NCBI GenBank assembly: GCA_026874595.1
Contig: CM049307.1
Location: forward strand, 49,815,178-49,879,177
DNA from: Sipunculus nudus
Lineage: Eukaryota; Annelida; Sipuncula; Golfingiida; Sipunculidae
DNA length: 64,000 nt
Reading direction: 5' to 3'
The notes below the pieces were generated by a model. That model made no database searches, was not told the DNA's origin, and saw nothing but the letters and a program-made list of their open reading frames with translations. The translations under genes and the position numbers were made by a program. The number at the start of each line of letters is the position of its first letter. Position 1 is the stretch's first letter. Of this stretch, positions 49,025-60,959 are shown in pieces.

Positions 49025-51110
49025 TAACACGACCATTTTTTGTAACTTTGTCAGTTTTTAAGCTAGGCAGATCTAGTTTTCGGCATTTTGTTCCACATGA
49101 CCAGCTTGATCCGACAGAACTAAAAGTCACGCCAAATCTTGCGCCATATCTCGTCAAACGAGAAAAAACGAGACTTCGCGGAAATGCTTATAACTCGGCG
49201 ACTTTTACAGCTAGACAGGTCTGGTTTTCGGCATTTCGTTCCACCAAACAAGTTTGACACGACAGAGCTGCAAGACAGGCCAAATCTCGCACCGTATCTC
49301 GTCAAACGAGAAAACACGGGATTTCACGGAAATGCTTATAACTGGGCCAGTTTTACAGCTAGACACGTCTGGTTTTCGGCATTTAGTTCCACTAGACCAG
49401 CTTGACACGACAGATATGCAAGTCTGGCAAAATCTCGCACCGTATCTCGTCAAACGAGAAAACACGAAATTTCACGGAAATGCTTATAACTCGGCCAGTT
49501 TTACAGCTAGACACGTCTGGTTTCCGGCATTTCCTTCCAAATGACCAGCTTGACACGATAGATGTGCAAGTCAGGCCAAATCTCGCACCGTATCTCGTCA
49601 AACGAGAAAACACGAGTTTTCACGGAAGTGCTTATAACTCGGCGAGTTTTACAGCTAGACAGGTCTAGTTTTCGGCATTTTCTTTCATATGACCTGCTGG
49701 ACATGACAGAACTGAAAGTCAGGCCGAATGTCGCACCGTATCTCGTCAAACGAGAAAACATGAGATTTCACGGCATTGGTTATAACTCGGCGAGTTTTAC
49801 AGATAGACACGTCTGGTTTTCGGCATTTTGTTCCACTAGACCAGCTTGACACGACAGACATGCGTGTCAGGCAAAATCTCGCACCGTATCCCGTCAAACG
49901 AGAAAAAACGAGATTTCACGGAACTGCAGCTAGACAGGTCTAGTTTTCGGCATTTAGTTCCACATGACACGCTTGACATGACAGAACTCCAAGTCAGGAA
50001 CAATCTCGCACCGTATCTCGTCAAACGAGAAAAAACGAGATTTCACGGAAATGCTTATAACTCGGCGACTTTTACAGCTACACAGGTCTAGTTTTCGGCA
50101 TTTCATAACATATGACCAGCTTGACACGCCAGAATAGAGATCAGGCCAAATCTCGCACCATATCTCGTCAAGCGAGAAAAAAACGAGATATCATGGAAAT
50201 GCTTATAACTAGGCGACTTTTACAGCTACTCAGGTCTAGTTTTTGGCATTTGGTAACATTTGGCCAATTTGACATAGTAAAACTGCGATACTTGGCGAAA
50301 TCTCGCACTATATCTGGTCAAATGTGGAAAAACGAGATTTCACATAAATGCATATAAGTAGGCGACTTTCACGGCTAGACAGGTCTAGTTTTTGGCATTC
50401 ATTAACATTTGGACGGCTTGACATGATAAACCTTCAAGACTGGCCAAATCTCGCACCATATCTCGTCAAACGATAAAAAAGGAGATTTCACAGAAATGCT
50501 AATAACTCGGCGACTTTTACAGCTAGACAGATGTAGTTTTCGCCATTTCATAACATTTAGAGAGTTTGACATGACAAACCTGCAAGACTGGCCAAATCCT
50601 GCACCATATCTCGTCAAACGAGAAAACACGAGAGTACACGGAAATGCTTATAACTCGGCGACTTTTACAGCTAGACGGATCTAGTTTTCGCCATTTCGTA
50701 ACGTTTGGCCGTCTTGACATAATAAAACTGCTCGTCTTGCCAAATCTCGTACTATATCTCGTCAAGCGAGAAAAAAACATGATTTCACGTAAATGCTGAT
50801 AACACGGCGACTTTTGCAGCTAGACAGGTCTAGTTTCCGGCATTTTGTAATATTTGACAAACCTGACATGACAAAACTTGAAATCTCGCCAAAGCTCGCA
50901 CCATTTCCCGTCAAACGAGAAAACACGAGATTTCATGCAAATGCTTATAACTCAGCGGCTTTTATAGCTAGACAGGTCTAGTTTTCGGCATTTCATATCA
51001 TTTGGCCAGCTTGACATGACAAACCTGAAAACGTCTCACTGCTTCTTGTCAAACGAGATTAACGAGATTTCATGAAAAAATTTTGAACTTTGTCCCTTTT
51101 ACACTAGAAA
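49025..51110. repeat. Satellite-like array of ~148-bp units, about 14 copies
   Basis: The hairpin motif TCTCGTCAAACGAGA or a close variant occurs at 49149, 49297, 49445, 49593, 49741, 49889, 50016, 50163, 50313, 50461, 50609, 50757, 50906 and 51044. Spacing is exactly 148 for the first five steps; one unit has lost 21 bp. Other conserved parts are GGAAATGCTTATAACTCGGC, TTTTACAGCTAGACAGG and TAGTTTTCGGCATTT. The period is not a multiple of three and frames are open on both strands unit by unit, so these frames are artefacts. Confidence 0.95.
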
Positions 51111-51589
51111 GATATGCAACTGTTAAAGGTCAGCATGCATAAATAAACATATTATCCGTTTCTGCTGCCCCCACAATGTTGCTCATTCATATGACTGTTT
51201 CTACATGCACTCTCTGTCTATCTGTCTGTATCATTTCCATTTCCGGCAAGCGCGTGACCTCTGGTCATCTTGTTTCTATTTTCAGTATTTCATTAGTATT
51301 TTATTTTCACTATCTCACAATCCAGAAACATATGCAGAGTACATTAAAACACAAACCGTTTCGTGAAAGCTGGAAAAGGAAGGAACATTCATAACTGACA
51401 GATATTCTGAAACATCTATTTTATATGTGTGCACGACACCAGTCTTTGATTTACAGGTTATATAAAAGATAAGTTATAATTTATCATAACCACCTTTTGT
51501 GGCTCAACATTCGATGCTTTAAGGGGCCCAATCACCTATCTGACCTTTATAAGCTATAGGTAATCATTTTTATTTTCATAAAAATAAGC

Positions 51590-51930
51590 CAGAAAACATG
51601 GATCTAACCGCACAGAAGTTGCTTGTTTTGTTAGCAATAACGTGTATATATAATATGTGGGGGCCCACTTAAATCATCAAAACAAATGCAACAAGAGTAT
51701 CTGGCAGAAAATCAGATAAGCCAGAGCTTTGCAAATGGCGTTTTACAACTATTGACCTTTCAACTTCCACACATACGCACTAACCACCAACCAAAGTGAC
51801 TTTTCTACCTGCGCATATTTATGCAACCTTCCACCTTAGGTTACATGTTTTTTTTCCCGAATGTCAATATTGCTTTTTGAACAAACGTACTGTTGATAAA
51901 CAAGTTCATACATCCTAAACGACGGCCTTA
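51590..51930 (+). repeat. Dispersed repeat family R, copy 3
   Basis: Longest copy. Shares AATGGCGTTTTACAACTAT with copy 2, and the CAACTTCC, CCACCTTAGGTTA and TGTCAATATTG landmarks with copy 1. Confidence 0.7.
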
Positions 51931-51968
51931 TAAGAACATTCCACAACCAAAATAACCATTAGATTATA

Positions 51969-51989
51969 ATATATATATATATATATATA
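51969..51989. repeat. (TA)n microsatellite, short
   Basis: TA tract just after repeat R copy 3. Confidence 0.93.
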
Positions 51990-52339
51990 CTGAGGAAGCC
52001 AGATATCACAATAATTTCTTTTTCAACAGGTAGGTGAATGAGCACCTTTAATGCATGGATAACGTATAAATGTAAATGGAATGCCAATAAGGCTAGAGTT
52101 CACATGTGCTGATGAGGCGTCTTATTCAAGAAGGTTAATTTCCCCTTCCCGAGTATCTCGAATTTGAAACCACCGCGAACGTAAATCCAACCACTGTATG
52201 CTGAAGGTACTCCGTAGAGTTGCGTATAGTTAGGCATTAAGAATTCGAAGCTGGGGGTCCCCGGCTCTGTAGGGTTCTCGACGATCAACTAATTTGTCTA
52301 TAAGAATATTTTTGTGAGCTATGTCAAAATTTGGGTCCT

Positions 52340-52960
52340 CCGATCTTGACCCTTGACCTTGTGAACAAAACATCTGGGCACTTACTATTCTTGAACTTAC
52401 ACCATTTTGATTTTCATAACAATATTTTCAAAAGGTGGGTCCAGTGACTTTTGCCTCTGACCAGGTAACCTAAAAAACTACAGATTTCTCCACTGGCAGG
52501 TAAGCCATATGTGAAAGATGGAATGTCTGAAGAAAAAGGTTTGATTTACAATGCATCCACAATTTTTTTTAAAGATGTGGGTCCTGTGACCTTCACCTTT
52601 GACCTCAGGACCCTGAAATCGAAATGATTCTTACTTTAATTGTGTGTCTTTAAATAATCAAATTTGAAGCCAATCTGTTTATCCGAGCGAGTTATCGTCC
52701 ATAATCTAATTTGTAAATGAATAGGCCCTGTGACCTTCACCTTTCACCTTGTTACTCCAAAATCGATAAGTATTTTTCTCTATTGGCAGGTGCATTCTGT
52801 TGAAGATGGAAGGTTTGTGATGAAAAGTTTGGCTTGAAATGCATCTACAATCTTTTTAAAGAAATGGGCCCTTTGACCTTGACCTTATGACCTTAATATT
52901 CATAGAGGTCTTTTTGAAACGTGAAATTAGGGCACTGCGACCTATATCTTCTGAGCAAAT
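52340..52960. repeat. ~143-bp tandem repeat array with GACCTTGACC motifs
   Basis: GTGACCTTCACCTTTGACC-type blocks start at 52444, 52586, 52730 and 52873, about 143 bp apart, with an earlier partial one near 52346. Other shared parts are CACTGGCAGGT/TATTGGCAGGT, GAAGATGGAA and AATGCATC(C/T)ACAAT. The array is diverged. The repeated AGGTCA half-sites (complement) look like nuclear-receptor half-sites, but this motif is widespread in bivalve repeats. Confidence 0.88.
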
Positions 52961-53091
52961 GGGCTTGTAAGTCCCCCGGAATGATTATAAATATGATATA
53001 AAACTACCTGAATCCTGATAATTAATGCATGGATTGTCATGACTCTTGCCTTGAACATTGTCCATGACTAGTTAAGTCAGTTCCCGAAACT

Positions 53092-53103
53092 GGTGGCGCC
53101 ACC
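53092..53103. other. 12-bp palindrome GGTGGCGCCACC
   Basis: Two back-to-back GGTGGCG cores, similar to the 3' part of CTCF-type motifs on both strands. A single occurrence. Confidence 0.4.
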
Positions 53104-53255
53104 TGCATTTTTTCTATTTTTTTTCTAATTGTTTTCTATTTATCAAACCATTAAATGACAGTAATCATGTTAGTTTTTAAGGTCTGGTTTCATCCAGTGT
53201 TCCGAAACCTGTTGTGTGTATAGATCCTAAGCGTGTGCCAAACAGTGCCAACCCT

Positions 53256-53290
53256 GTCCGTCCGTCTGTCTGTCTGTCCGTCCGTCTATC
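53256..53290. repeat. (GTCY)n microsatellite
   Basis: Alternating GTCC and GTCT units. (GTCY)n tracts are characteristic of DINE-1/HINE-type Helentrons, and this one follows the 143-bp array, so a second element of that class may span about 52.3-53.4 kb. Confidence 0.9.
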
Positions 53291-54274
53291 CAGAAATTTG
53301 TTTCTAGGTGATAACTGTAGTTTTGATTGACATATGGATTTCGAACTTGACTTATGTATGGCCTACCACTAAAGCAAGAGCCCTAATAATTTTGGGGTCA
53401 TGAGGTGAAAGCTTGAAAGCTTGGGAATATGTGCACGATACGGCAACCAAGTGGCACTATCCTTATGTTTTGTCCCACTGGTCGAGCCTGGTGCAGGTTT
53501 ATTCCCACAGGAGTTAGCAGATGGGTTTAGAACGAACAATTGGTAGATTAACAAGAAAATACAATACTCCTTGTAAATGTGTATGTAAATATGTCCCGTT
53601 AAGCCTTCTGGATCTCATTGTCTGTGCATGGTTTGGAAGTGAACACAAAGATAGCATCACACATATAAACATAACAACGAAATACGACGTTAAAAATGTT
53701 ATATTATGTTAAATCTATAATAAATTATGTTGTTAGTGGTAAAAAATATAACTGGGTTGTTTTTCTTTTATATTTTACTGTAAGAAAACTCAGTAAATTG
53801 ACTTGCAGAAATATTTTGTTCCACATTTGATGAACGCATGAATGTATTTTATTAATTGAGTAAAGGAATGATCTCTTTGCTTTCACATGTTGCATTGACT
53901 AAGACCTGCAAAATGATTTTAAAATTTGACTAACAAGAGTGAGAGGCATTATATCTATATGACAGCACAAACTCCATAATTTGTGCCTTAATGAAAATTA
54001 TTGGTTGTTTACTAAAAACTTCCCATGCAATAATATTCGCCGTTTAAAAGTCTAACTTGCTGTATTATTTGAAACACCGATATGAGCATATCTTTATTGT
54101 CTTTGTTGTATTTTCAATGCACAACAACAGATATATCATCCTATATACCACATAGAATACCAAATTAAAAAAAAAAACTGGACATAATAGTTTGATGTAA
54201 GGCCAAGAACTATAAAGATTCATGCATGGTTTCAAAGAAATATAATATCAAGGTTCTATACCTCAATAACATGT

Positions 54275-54276
54275 TA

Positions 54277-54330
<54 letters not shown>
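54275..54330. repeat. (TA)n microsatellite
   Basis: TA tract with a TG interruption at its start. Confidence 0.95.
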
Positions 54331-54332
<2 letters not shown>

Positions 54333-55709
54333 CACCAGTAACCGCAATATTATGTCATATTATACAGTACTCCTAAGGTCCCTGGTTTTTGTATAAGAGC
54401 CAAAAATAATAAAGGCGGTGCCAAGTATATATTTTCTCTGTACCCCTACCTGACATCTTATATCTCAGGGCATGTGCTTCAAATAAATAAGCGTTTAAGA
54501 TTATCTGGTATTCAGGACACGGTCCTGGACACAGTATGTACAGATGCAGCGACCAAAACTGTAGAATTAGCATAGCGACCCGATCACATGCATTTGACAG
54601 TTCATATCATGTCAAGTACTTATGTCCGGTACATTCTTTTTCACACTTTACTGACAATCAGGTCTGTGATAACATTAAAGAAATTAAATCTAATGCCAGT
54701 AAAAATAAACGTGACACTTATCTAAAGTGTCATCTGGCTTCGAAATGCATCAGATTTGAACATAAAAGCATGGTACAATTGACTGAGATTTGTATGTAAT
54801 AGCAATGAAGAATGATACTTTTGATATACGGTCTGCGTATTACTTTCCCTTATGTTGTTTGACCCAAAAAGCAGCACTTTTTTTAAAAAGTTAACAGGTT
54901 TTGGCAGACACCCCTGTTATCTCAATAATGTTTATGAGGTGCTAGATTATGCATGAATCAAACAAATTCTTCCCCTTAAAGCACAACGCTGTCAGCTCCT
55001 GTCCCTTTAAATGCTGGTTGACACATGACAGCCGCCATATGGACACACTTATATTGCTTTATACAACAGCCACCTCTATGTATTATACAACCTGCAGGGT
55101 GTACAACAGCTGTAGCTGGGTCTCTTGCTGTAACAGACCAGCATCAGTTATCATAACCATAAAATATGATTTCTTTGTCAGACAATTATATTTTGATGAA
55201 TGGGGTATGATATTTTTGCAGATGGTCCTTGTAAGGCGTTGGCAGCAAAGCAAAAGTGGGGGTCTGTTCATATGACTCTAACAACATCGAAGTCAAAAGA
55301 TCACGGTTAAAATATGATGCGCATTTGTCATACTCTGTATATGAATAAAACGGTAACACAGAGTATAAAAGTAGAGAACACGGTTCAACGAAAAGCGAAA
55401 GTCTCCCCTTTCCATATTGTAAACATTATTTAAACTTCCGATATAATGAGCACATTTTTGGACTGTTCAGGCCACAGAACAATTTACTGGAACAAATATC
55501 CCTTGATTCCATGTGTGATCTATTTATATCTGCAAAAGAGGATTATGACGATGCCGTTGCCTATCGTTTCTGCATATCAAGTATGTGTTTTTACCTGGCA
55601 CGTACCGCTATGATTATTTCTTTTCCAACATTTAAGTTAATGAACACGCTTTAAAATACGTGAGTGAGCAATATTTGTTATCTGCTTCAATAGCTTCAAC
55701 AACATAAAC

Positions 55710-55910
55710 AACAACAAAAATAATAATAATAAAAATAATAAAAATATAATTATATAAAAATAATAATAATAACAATAATTTAGTAATAAAATATAGAAAA
55801 AAGAAAAACAGTAATTATAAATTAATAAAAAAGATAACAATAATAGTAATTAATTATAAAACTAATGATAATATTATAAATATTATAATTATTCTTATCA
55901 TTATTATTAT
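55710..55910. repeat. Degenerate (AAT)n / A-rich tract
   Basis: AAC, AAT and ATA trinucleotide variants over about 200 bp. The minus-strand Tyr/Leu-rich frame over it is low complexity. Confidence 0.85.
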
Positions 55911-56234
55911 GATATCAATATAAATATGTATCAACCCAAAAAATCGCTTGTCAAAGCAGGAATGCTGCTATGTCTGTGACAATAATTATGTCACTGCTTG
56001 GTGACACAGTGACACGCCATAAAACACATGACAAGTAACAGACCGACACGCTGTGTTTGACTGGCCCGCGTATGAGCCGCATACCTGGTAACACTGACAC
56101 AAACTCGACCCATATGTAAGAGAAGTACCCAGGAAAGCATGGGCCTTCACGCAGTGTCTGTCTGCTGTCACAAAAGATCGAGTTGCTTCTTTGAATTATA
56201 TTCTCAGGATAAGGAAAAAAATTATTTACAGTTA

Positions 56235-56337
56235 CAAGCGAACCTCTCCTAGTGGGCACCTGCATAAAGTGGACACCTCTATTAAGTGGTCAATTTGACC
56301 CAGTCGCAAGGTTGTCCACCTTTTTGAGGTTTCACGG
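56235..56337. mobile_element. Second pogo-like MITE, 103 bp
   Basis: The left end CAAGCGAACCTC and right end CCGTGAAACCTC (complement) are inverted repeats, followed inward by AGTGGGCACC and AGGTGGACAACC. TA flanks both ends (56233-56234 and 56338-56339). Internal AAGTGGACACCTC units are typical of short pogo-type MITEs. Confidence 0.65.
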
Positions 56338-56344
56338 TATATCA

Positions 56345-56985
56345 TTTAACCTCATACTGCAATTTTGCGTTTTAATCATTATAACCTGTTAATATCTGTT
56401 ATTAACGTATATCAGTTGAAATTCTTTATATATTTAAATAGCTCATACATTAAGGTATAGATGCTACTGAGATGAATGTGTATTACACAATAATTGCCCT
56501 TCAATGCCTATAGATTGGGATGATATATATGGAGCCGAAAGAGAGTGACATGAAGGAGAGAGTTTTATATGAAGATAACATTGTGGTAAAAGCTGGTGTC
56601 ACCGGTACTGTCCTATCTATACACCATATATACTACTAATAATTTAAAACATAATTCATCAAAAGATTTTTTTCTGATTTGTTTCTACTTCCAATTCTAT
56701 ACTAATATTTAAACTAATATTGATACTTATTAATACTAATTTTAATAATGATAATAATGAGATTATAGTCATTATTTTAAGTCCAATATATATTACACAT
56801 AGTCCATAGGGTCAACCTGAGCGTAAAGAATCTTCTTGGTAGTTAACAGAGATGCCACTTCACCATTGTGGTCGTCAGTTTTATATATATTCGTTTATTA
56901 GTGTAGAATTTCCGTTATACGGAAATCAAGCTCGTTAAGCTAATTTACCTCTAACTGACCTCCATACCACTTCTCCAATTTTCCC
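56345..56985. other. Stretch without recognisable feature
   Basis: AT-rich with no supported gene or repeat. Confidence 0.5.
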
Positions 56986-56989
56986 TCCC

Positions 56990-57430
56990 AGATTCCCCAA
57001 GGCCTGGGAAACAGTTATGCCCCTTCCTTGTGTCCCCTAGCCGACCCGGGAAGTCCTAATTCCCCTGGGAGAGGGGGTAGGTGTACCAGACCAGATGGAT
57101 GGCTTTCAGCTGTAGGTACGGGCGGGTCAGCTGACACGGCGCGACCATTTGTCACCTCTTGTCACCTGCATGGCTTCCCCGGTAGCCTGGCAGTGCCATA
57201 AACAGCTCCCGTGACCCCGGCTGTCGTCCCCGAGCTGCCAGCCTGCCCGGGTTTTGATAGCACCCTTAATGCATCCCAAAGACTGTCAACAGTCCATTAC
57301 TACTGTACAGCTAAATAACCACGGTGACATCCAGGGTTAAGGTCGCCTGTAGCAGACCTAATAGTACAGGCGTCAGGCTGGACTTTCCACAGTAAAATCC
57401 AGGCACGAACAGCAGCTGTTATTTGCTACG
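56990..57430. promoter_or_regulatory. Isolated GC-rich block, candidate conserved regulatory element
   Basis: A sharp change to GC-rich composition with no long open frame in either direction. Visible motifs include E-boxes (CAGCTG near 57129, CACCTG near 57165), TTGTCACCT repeats, ATAAACA, and CCCGGG twice. It differs from every AT-rich neighbour and has no repeat partner in the window. It could be an enhancer, an unannotated RNA exon or a transposon fragment. Confidence 0.35.
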
Positions 57431-57434
57431 GTGT

Positions 57435-59005
57435 AAAATGTATCTAATTTAATATTGTTTCATATACAATATGATGTTAATATTGGATTTTGTTCCACAT
57501 TATAAAATTTTTATAACTAAAATAACTAAAGAGGCTAAAGCGATTCGTCATTATCGATGACTCTAATTGATATCAATACCACGATGGCATGTACATGTTT
57601 AATCTGCATGAACTGGTTCAATAGGCCGAACAAAAATTAATTTTATTTTCGTGTGGAAAATTTTTAAGACATACATATAAAGGGTATGTGAAAGAACGTT
57701 GCACGTATGAACTCGGAGACGAAACACATTGTATAATATTGTTTTGATACTAAGCAAATTGATACAAACGCCTAAGAGCAGCACTTTGACTATGCATCCA
57801 GACTCATTTTGCGGGATATGTACAATATTTGATTTACAATAAAGCTTAAAGAGGCCTTTTTACGTACAATGGATGTAGAATTAACACGTAAAATAGCGTC
57901 TTCTCTTTTAAATAAAATGGTACCTGACAAACTCTATTGCCCTGAAAAGGAGCGCCAACATAAACAACCGGGACAATATCGGACTAAAAAACCTGTTAAT
58001 CATGAGATACCCTGACTGATTTTGACAAAAAAAGTAATGAAACATCGCGCGTTGCGGTGGCTCAGGGACCCGATACACGAGGTCACACAAGTACCATTTC
58101 AGCTGAGGCGTGTCATACGATGAATTTATATTCGGCGTATGGACCGTAATTTCCGTCCAACAAAGATATATCAAAGGACATGAAGGTCCATGTTTATGGA
58201 CTAGTGGATAATTTTTCGTTTAGGATCGTAGCTCACGCACAAAATCGGAACTCCGGTCACGCGGCCGTGTTATGGTAAACAGGACACAAGTGGACCATGT
58301 CTACTCATACGCAGAACCATAACAAGGTGTCAAGCAGATGAACAGGAGGTACTGAAAACGTGTCATAGGAAGTGTTTTGCTGGGAAACGTTTGTATAAAG
58401 CAAAACTGAACAGAAAGTGTGAAAGAATAGACATAGTGCTTCTTCTGGTTATGTTCCTTTAACATATATAATCATAATTTACTTTATATAATTGACATGT
58501 ATTGGATGTTATCCTGTCATTGACCGAGCCTTTGATCATGCTGATATAGTATACCAGTGTTTGTTTATGAGGGTTTAATAAATTATCATCTTATCTCAGG
58601 TTTTTATTACAGCCTCTTGGATTTCATATTTTTAGAAAGAACTTTGAACAATAATGACGCACAACATTCACTTGGTCGAAGGAGACGTTACGTGACCTCC
58701 TTGTTCAGACCTTATACAGCGTATATATATAAGTGATCGACCGTACATCTATTATAAGGTCATGTTAGCGTGTAGTTTGCTTTCCGGTAGAATGAATCCT
58801 AAACACTTATAGTCCATAAGTCCAATACTTCATACCTTAAAACATGTGTGTTACTACATAGAATAAGAATATGACAACTTCACCTGAATATGGAATAGTG
58901 TCGACAGGGGAGGGTTCTAAGAAATTATTTCTTCCGCGTGGCCTTGGTATGATTATAGTGTCGAGTCCTGAATTCGGTGGAAACAATAGCAACAATATAG
59001 AAATA
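57435..59005. other. Stretch without recognisable feature
   Basis: AT-rich with short unrecognised frames only. Confidence 0.5.
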
Positions 59006-59009
59006 AAAG

Positions 59010-59010
<1 letters not shown>

Positions 59011-59070
<60 letters not shown>
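59011..59070. repeat. (TA)n microsatellite
   Basis: Pure TA tract of about 30 units. Confidence 0.98.
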
Positions 59071-59072
<2 letters not shown>

Positions 59073-59249
59073 TTTTAATCTAAACGGAGCCATGTAGAAT
59101 CTTGTTATAAATAGCACCATAATGTGTGTACTCGGCATTCACAAATATCCTAAAAATCAGTTAAACTCAGTTTGCATATTTTAATGGGGGTATTTTATTA
59201 ATCAGCGGCTATATCACCCTCTAGTATACATCTAGGACACGACTTGTGC

Positions 59250-59345
59250 TACTGATACATTGTATTCAATTGAAAATACAAGGTATTCAACTTGTATATA
59301 TAAACTACTGATACTCTATTGAAAATACAAGGTCTAGCTTCTTAT
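59250..59345. repeat. Short direct repeat, ~56-bp period
   Basis: ACTGATAC..TATTSAA..GAAAATACAAGGT occurs at 59250 and again at 59306 with small indels. Confidence 0.7.
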
Positions 59346-59349
59346 ACAA

Positions 59350-60305
59350 AAAAATAATAATTTGCTATTCAAAGTAAACACTTGAAATACAACGAGCGAT
59401 TTAGGTAAAGGTGTATTAATTTCTCGATAGAAAAATTTGGACGACACCAGCGTATAAACCTCTGTCTGTTCGACTGTTTATTTTGGCATGGAGGTACATT
59501 CTCATTTCGTTCAAGTTCTTTGTTAATGTAACCATTTCGGGACTTTTTAGAATACAGGATTATATCTTTGGTGCTCCGACCTTTTTCACACGTATCTTCA
59601 TATTGTCGTCCTGTTTATCCTACCGTGTGATTTCCAATAGATAATGTATACCTAATTCCCTTTTCACTTTCTCCTTTACACCCTTGCTCCTATTGTACAT
59701 TTTCTTTTTTCCTGGGTATGACAAGAATTATAATGAATTACGAGACACTGACACCATGACCTCTGGGGATGGCATACAATACCATCCCATTCTTTTTATT
59801 ACACCATCTTATTTGAATGTCATTCCTTTACATTCTGGAACATGATATAAAGTGTGTATACTTGAATCTTAAGCTCATATTTATATTCCTCTTTGGCGTT
59901 CTGCGTTCTAAAGAAACACAGCACGTACTGGGACGCGAGGTAGTGTGAAGTACTCTACAATACAATAGCATCAAGGATGGGTATTGTAGTAGAAAAAAGG
60001 ATGTTCTTCGGTGTTGCCTGATACGTAAAAAGAGTTAAATTGAACCCCAGCCATGTGTACACGAGTATGGTAACATAATACAGCTTAAAAGCACTAACAG
60101 ACGACGGCCATCCCCTGTCTTCTTTTTTATGGTGCGGTACAATGCACAATGTGGAGCTTTGTAATGATGAGACAGTATGCAGTTGTCTCTGTGTCTCCTT
60201 TTTATAGTCTTTAGGCCATAACCATATATCTCTCCATATATACCATCTGCATGACTGTCATCATAATACATCTGAAAAACATAGAGAGATAGATAATATA
60301 TCTAA
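59350..60305. other. Stretch without recognisable feature
   Basis: AT-rich with short unrecognised frames only. Confidence 0.5.
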
Positions 60306-60306
60306 G

Positions 60307-60309
<3 letters not shown>

Positions 60310-60366
<57 letters not shown>
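60310..60366. repeat. (TA)n microsatellite
   Basis: Pure TA tract. Confidence 0.98.
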
Positions 60367-60367
<1 letters not shown>

Positions 60368-60481
60368 TTATTGATACTTCACATAAATAACATTTTCACG
60401 GTACCACTATGTAAACAAGAGCACCGCAATGAAGTATATGAATGGCTATATGAAGTCTGGTAAATATTCATAATGAGTTTC

Positions 60482-60806
60482 AGGAAAATCCGTCATATTT
60501 TTGGTTAGTCATCACATCGCCCCAAAGTCTGGTGACTTCAGACCTCATTAAATACGCATGGATTTTGCCTGGAATCGAACTTAGGTGAGATATTTCATAT
60601 TGGTTAATATTGATTTTGAGTTTCATCAAAATCCATCAAATTCTTGGAAAGAGATATTTTATATTGGTTAATATTTATTTTGAGTTTCATCAAAATCCAT
60701 CATATTTTTGGTGAGATATTTCGACGACACCGCAAAATAGCCAAGTGACCTCTGACCTCATTGAATATGCATGGAATTTGCCTGTAATCGAACCCGGGCG
60801 AGGTAA
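60482..60806. repeat. ~208-bp dimer with a nested ~63-bp duplication
   Basis: CC(G/A)TCATATTTTTGGT recurs at about 60490 and 60698, followed in both by GACCTCATT(A/G)AATA(C/T)GCATGGA and AATCGAAC. Between them GAGATATTT(C/T)ATATTGG starts at 60587 and 60651, and the next GAGATATTT is at 60713. CCCGGGTTCGATTAC on the minus strand resembles a polymerase III B box. Confidence 0.85.
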
Positions 60807-60959
60807 ACTATTGGTAAGTAGTTGTGGTTTGTTTCGTGAAAATTCATTATTAAATCCATGGTAAGTTATCTCGGCGATACTAAAAGTTAGCGGACGTACA
60901 AGCATATGGAAGGACACACGGACCTTGGGTATACCAAAATAAGCGGGTATACCATTATA

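Larger units (their letters stand above)
48601..51254 (-). mobile_element. Tandem-repeat-bearing Helentron/pearl-like element
   Basis: Read on the minus strand, the order is: a terminal CGCTTGCCGGAAAT (51239-51252), a core of about fourteen ~148-bp repeats, a tetranucleotide tract, then a stem-loop of the same CTTGCCGGAAAT sequence (48601-48632). A terminal sequence that recurs as the stem-loop, with a core array and a tetranucleotide tract, is the known layout of non-autonomous Helentron (HINE/DINE-like) elements and of bivalve 'pearl' and repeat-bearing MITE elements. No replicase/helicase frame is present. Exact ends and the host TT insertion site are not resolved. Confidence 0.6.
53300..56225. 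other. Stretch with microsatellites and no supported gene
   Basis: Holds (TA)n at 54275-54330 and an (AAT)n-like tract at 55710-55910. Frames at 54536-54799 and 54949-55275 (87 and 108 codons) contain no domain I recognise and overlap a frame on the other strand; I do not call them genes. Confidence 0.45.

Noticed and set aside
49139-50981. Many 60-95 codon frames on both strands
   Set aside because: All lie in the 148-bp satellite array, whose period is not a multiple of three, and appear on both strands alike.
49025-51110. Possible CRISPR array from regular hairpin-containing repeats
   Set aside because: Whole 148-bp units are repeated, with no unique spacers, and the DNA is clearly eukaryotic.
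54536-55275. Two adjacent plus-strand frames of 87 and 108 codons as a possible gene
   Set aside because: No domain, no start context or splice signals that decide the case, and an opposite-strand frame covers part of them. Transcript evidence would be needed.
55637-55840. Hydrophobic minus-strand frame resembling a membrane protein
   Set aside because: It is a translation of an (AAT)n-like low-complexity tract.
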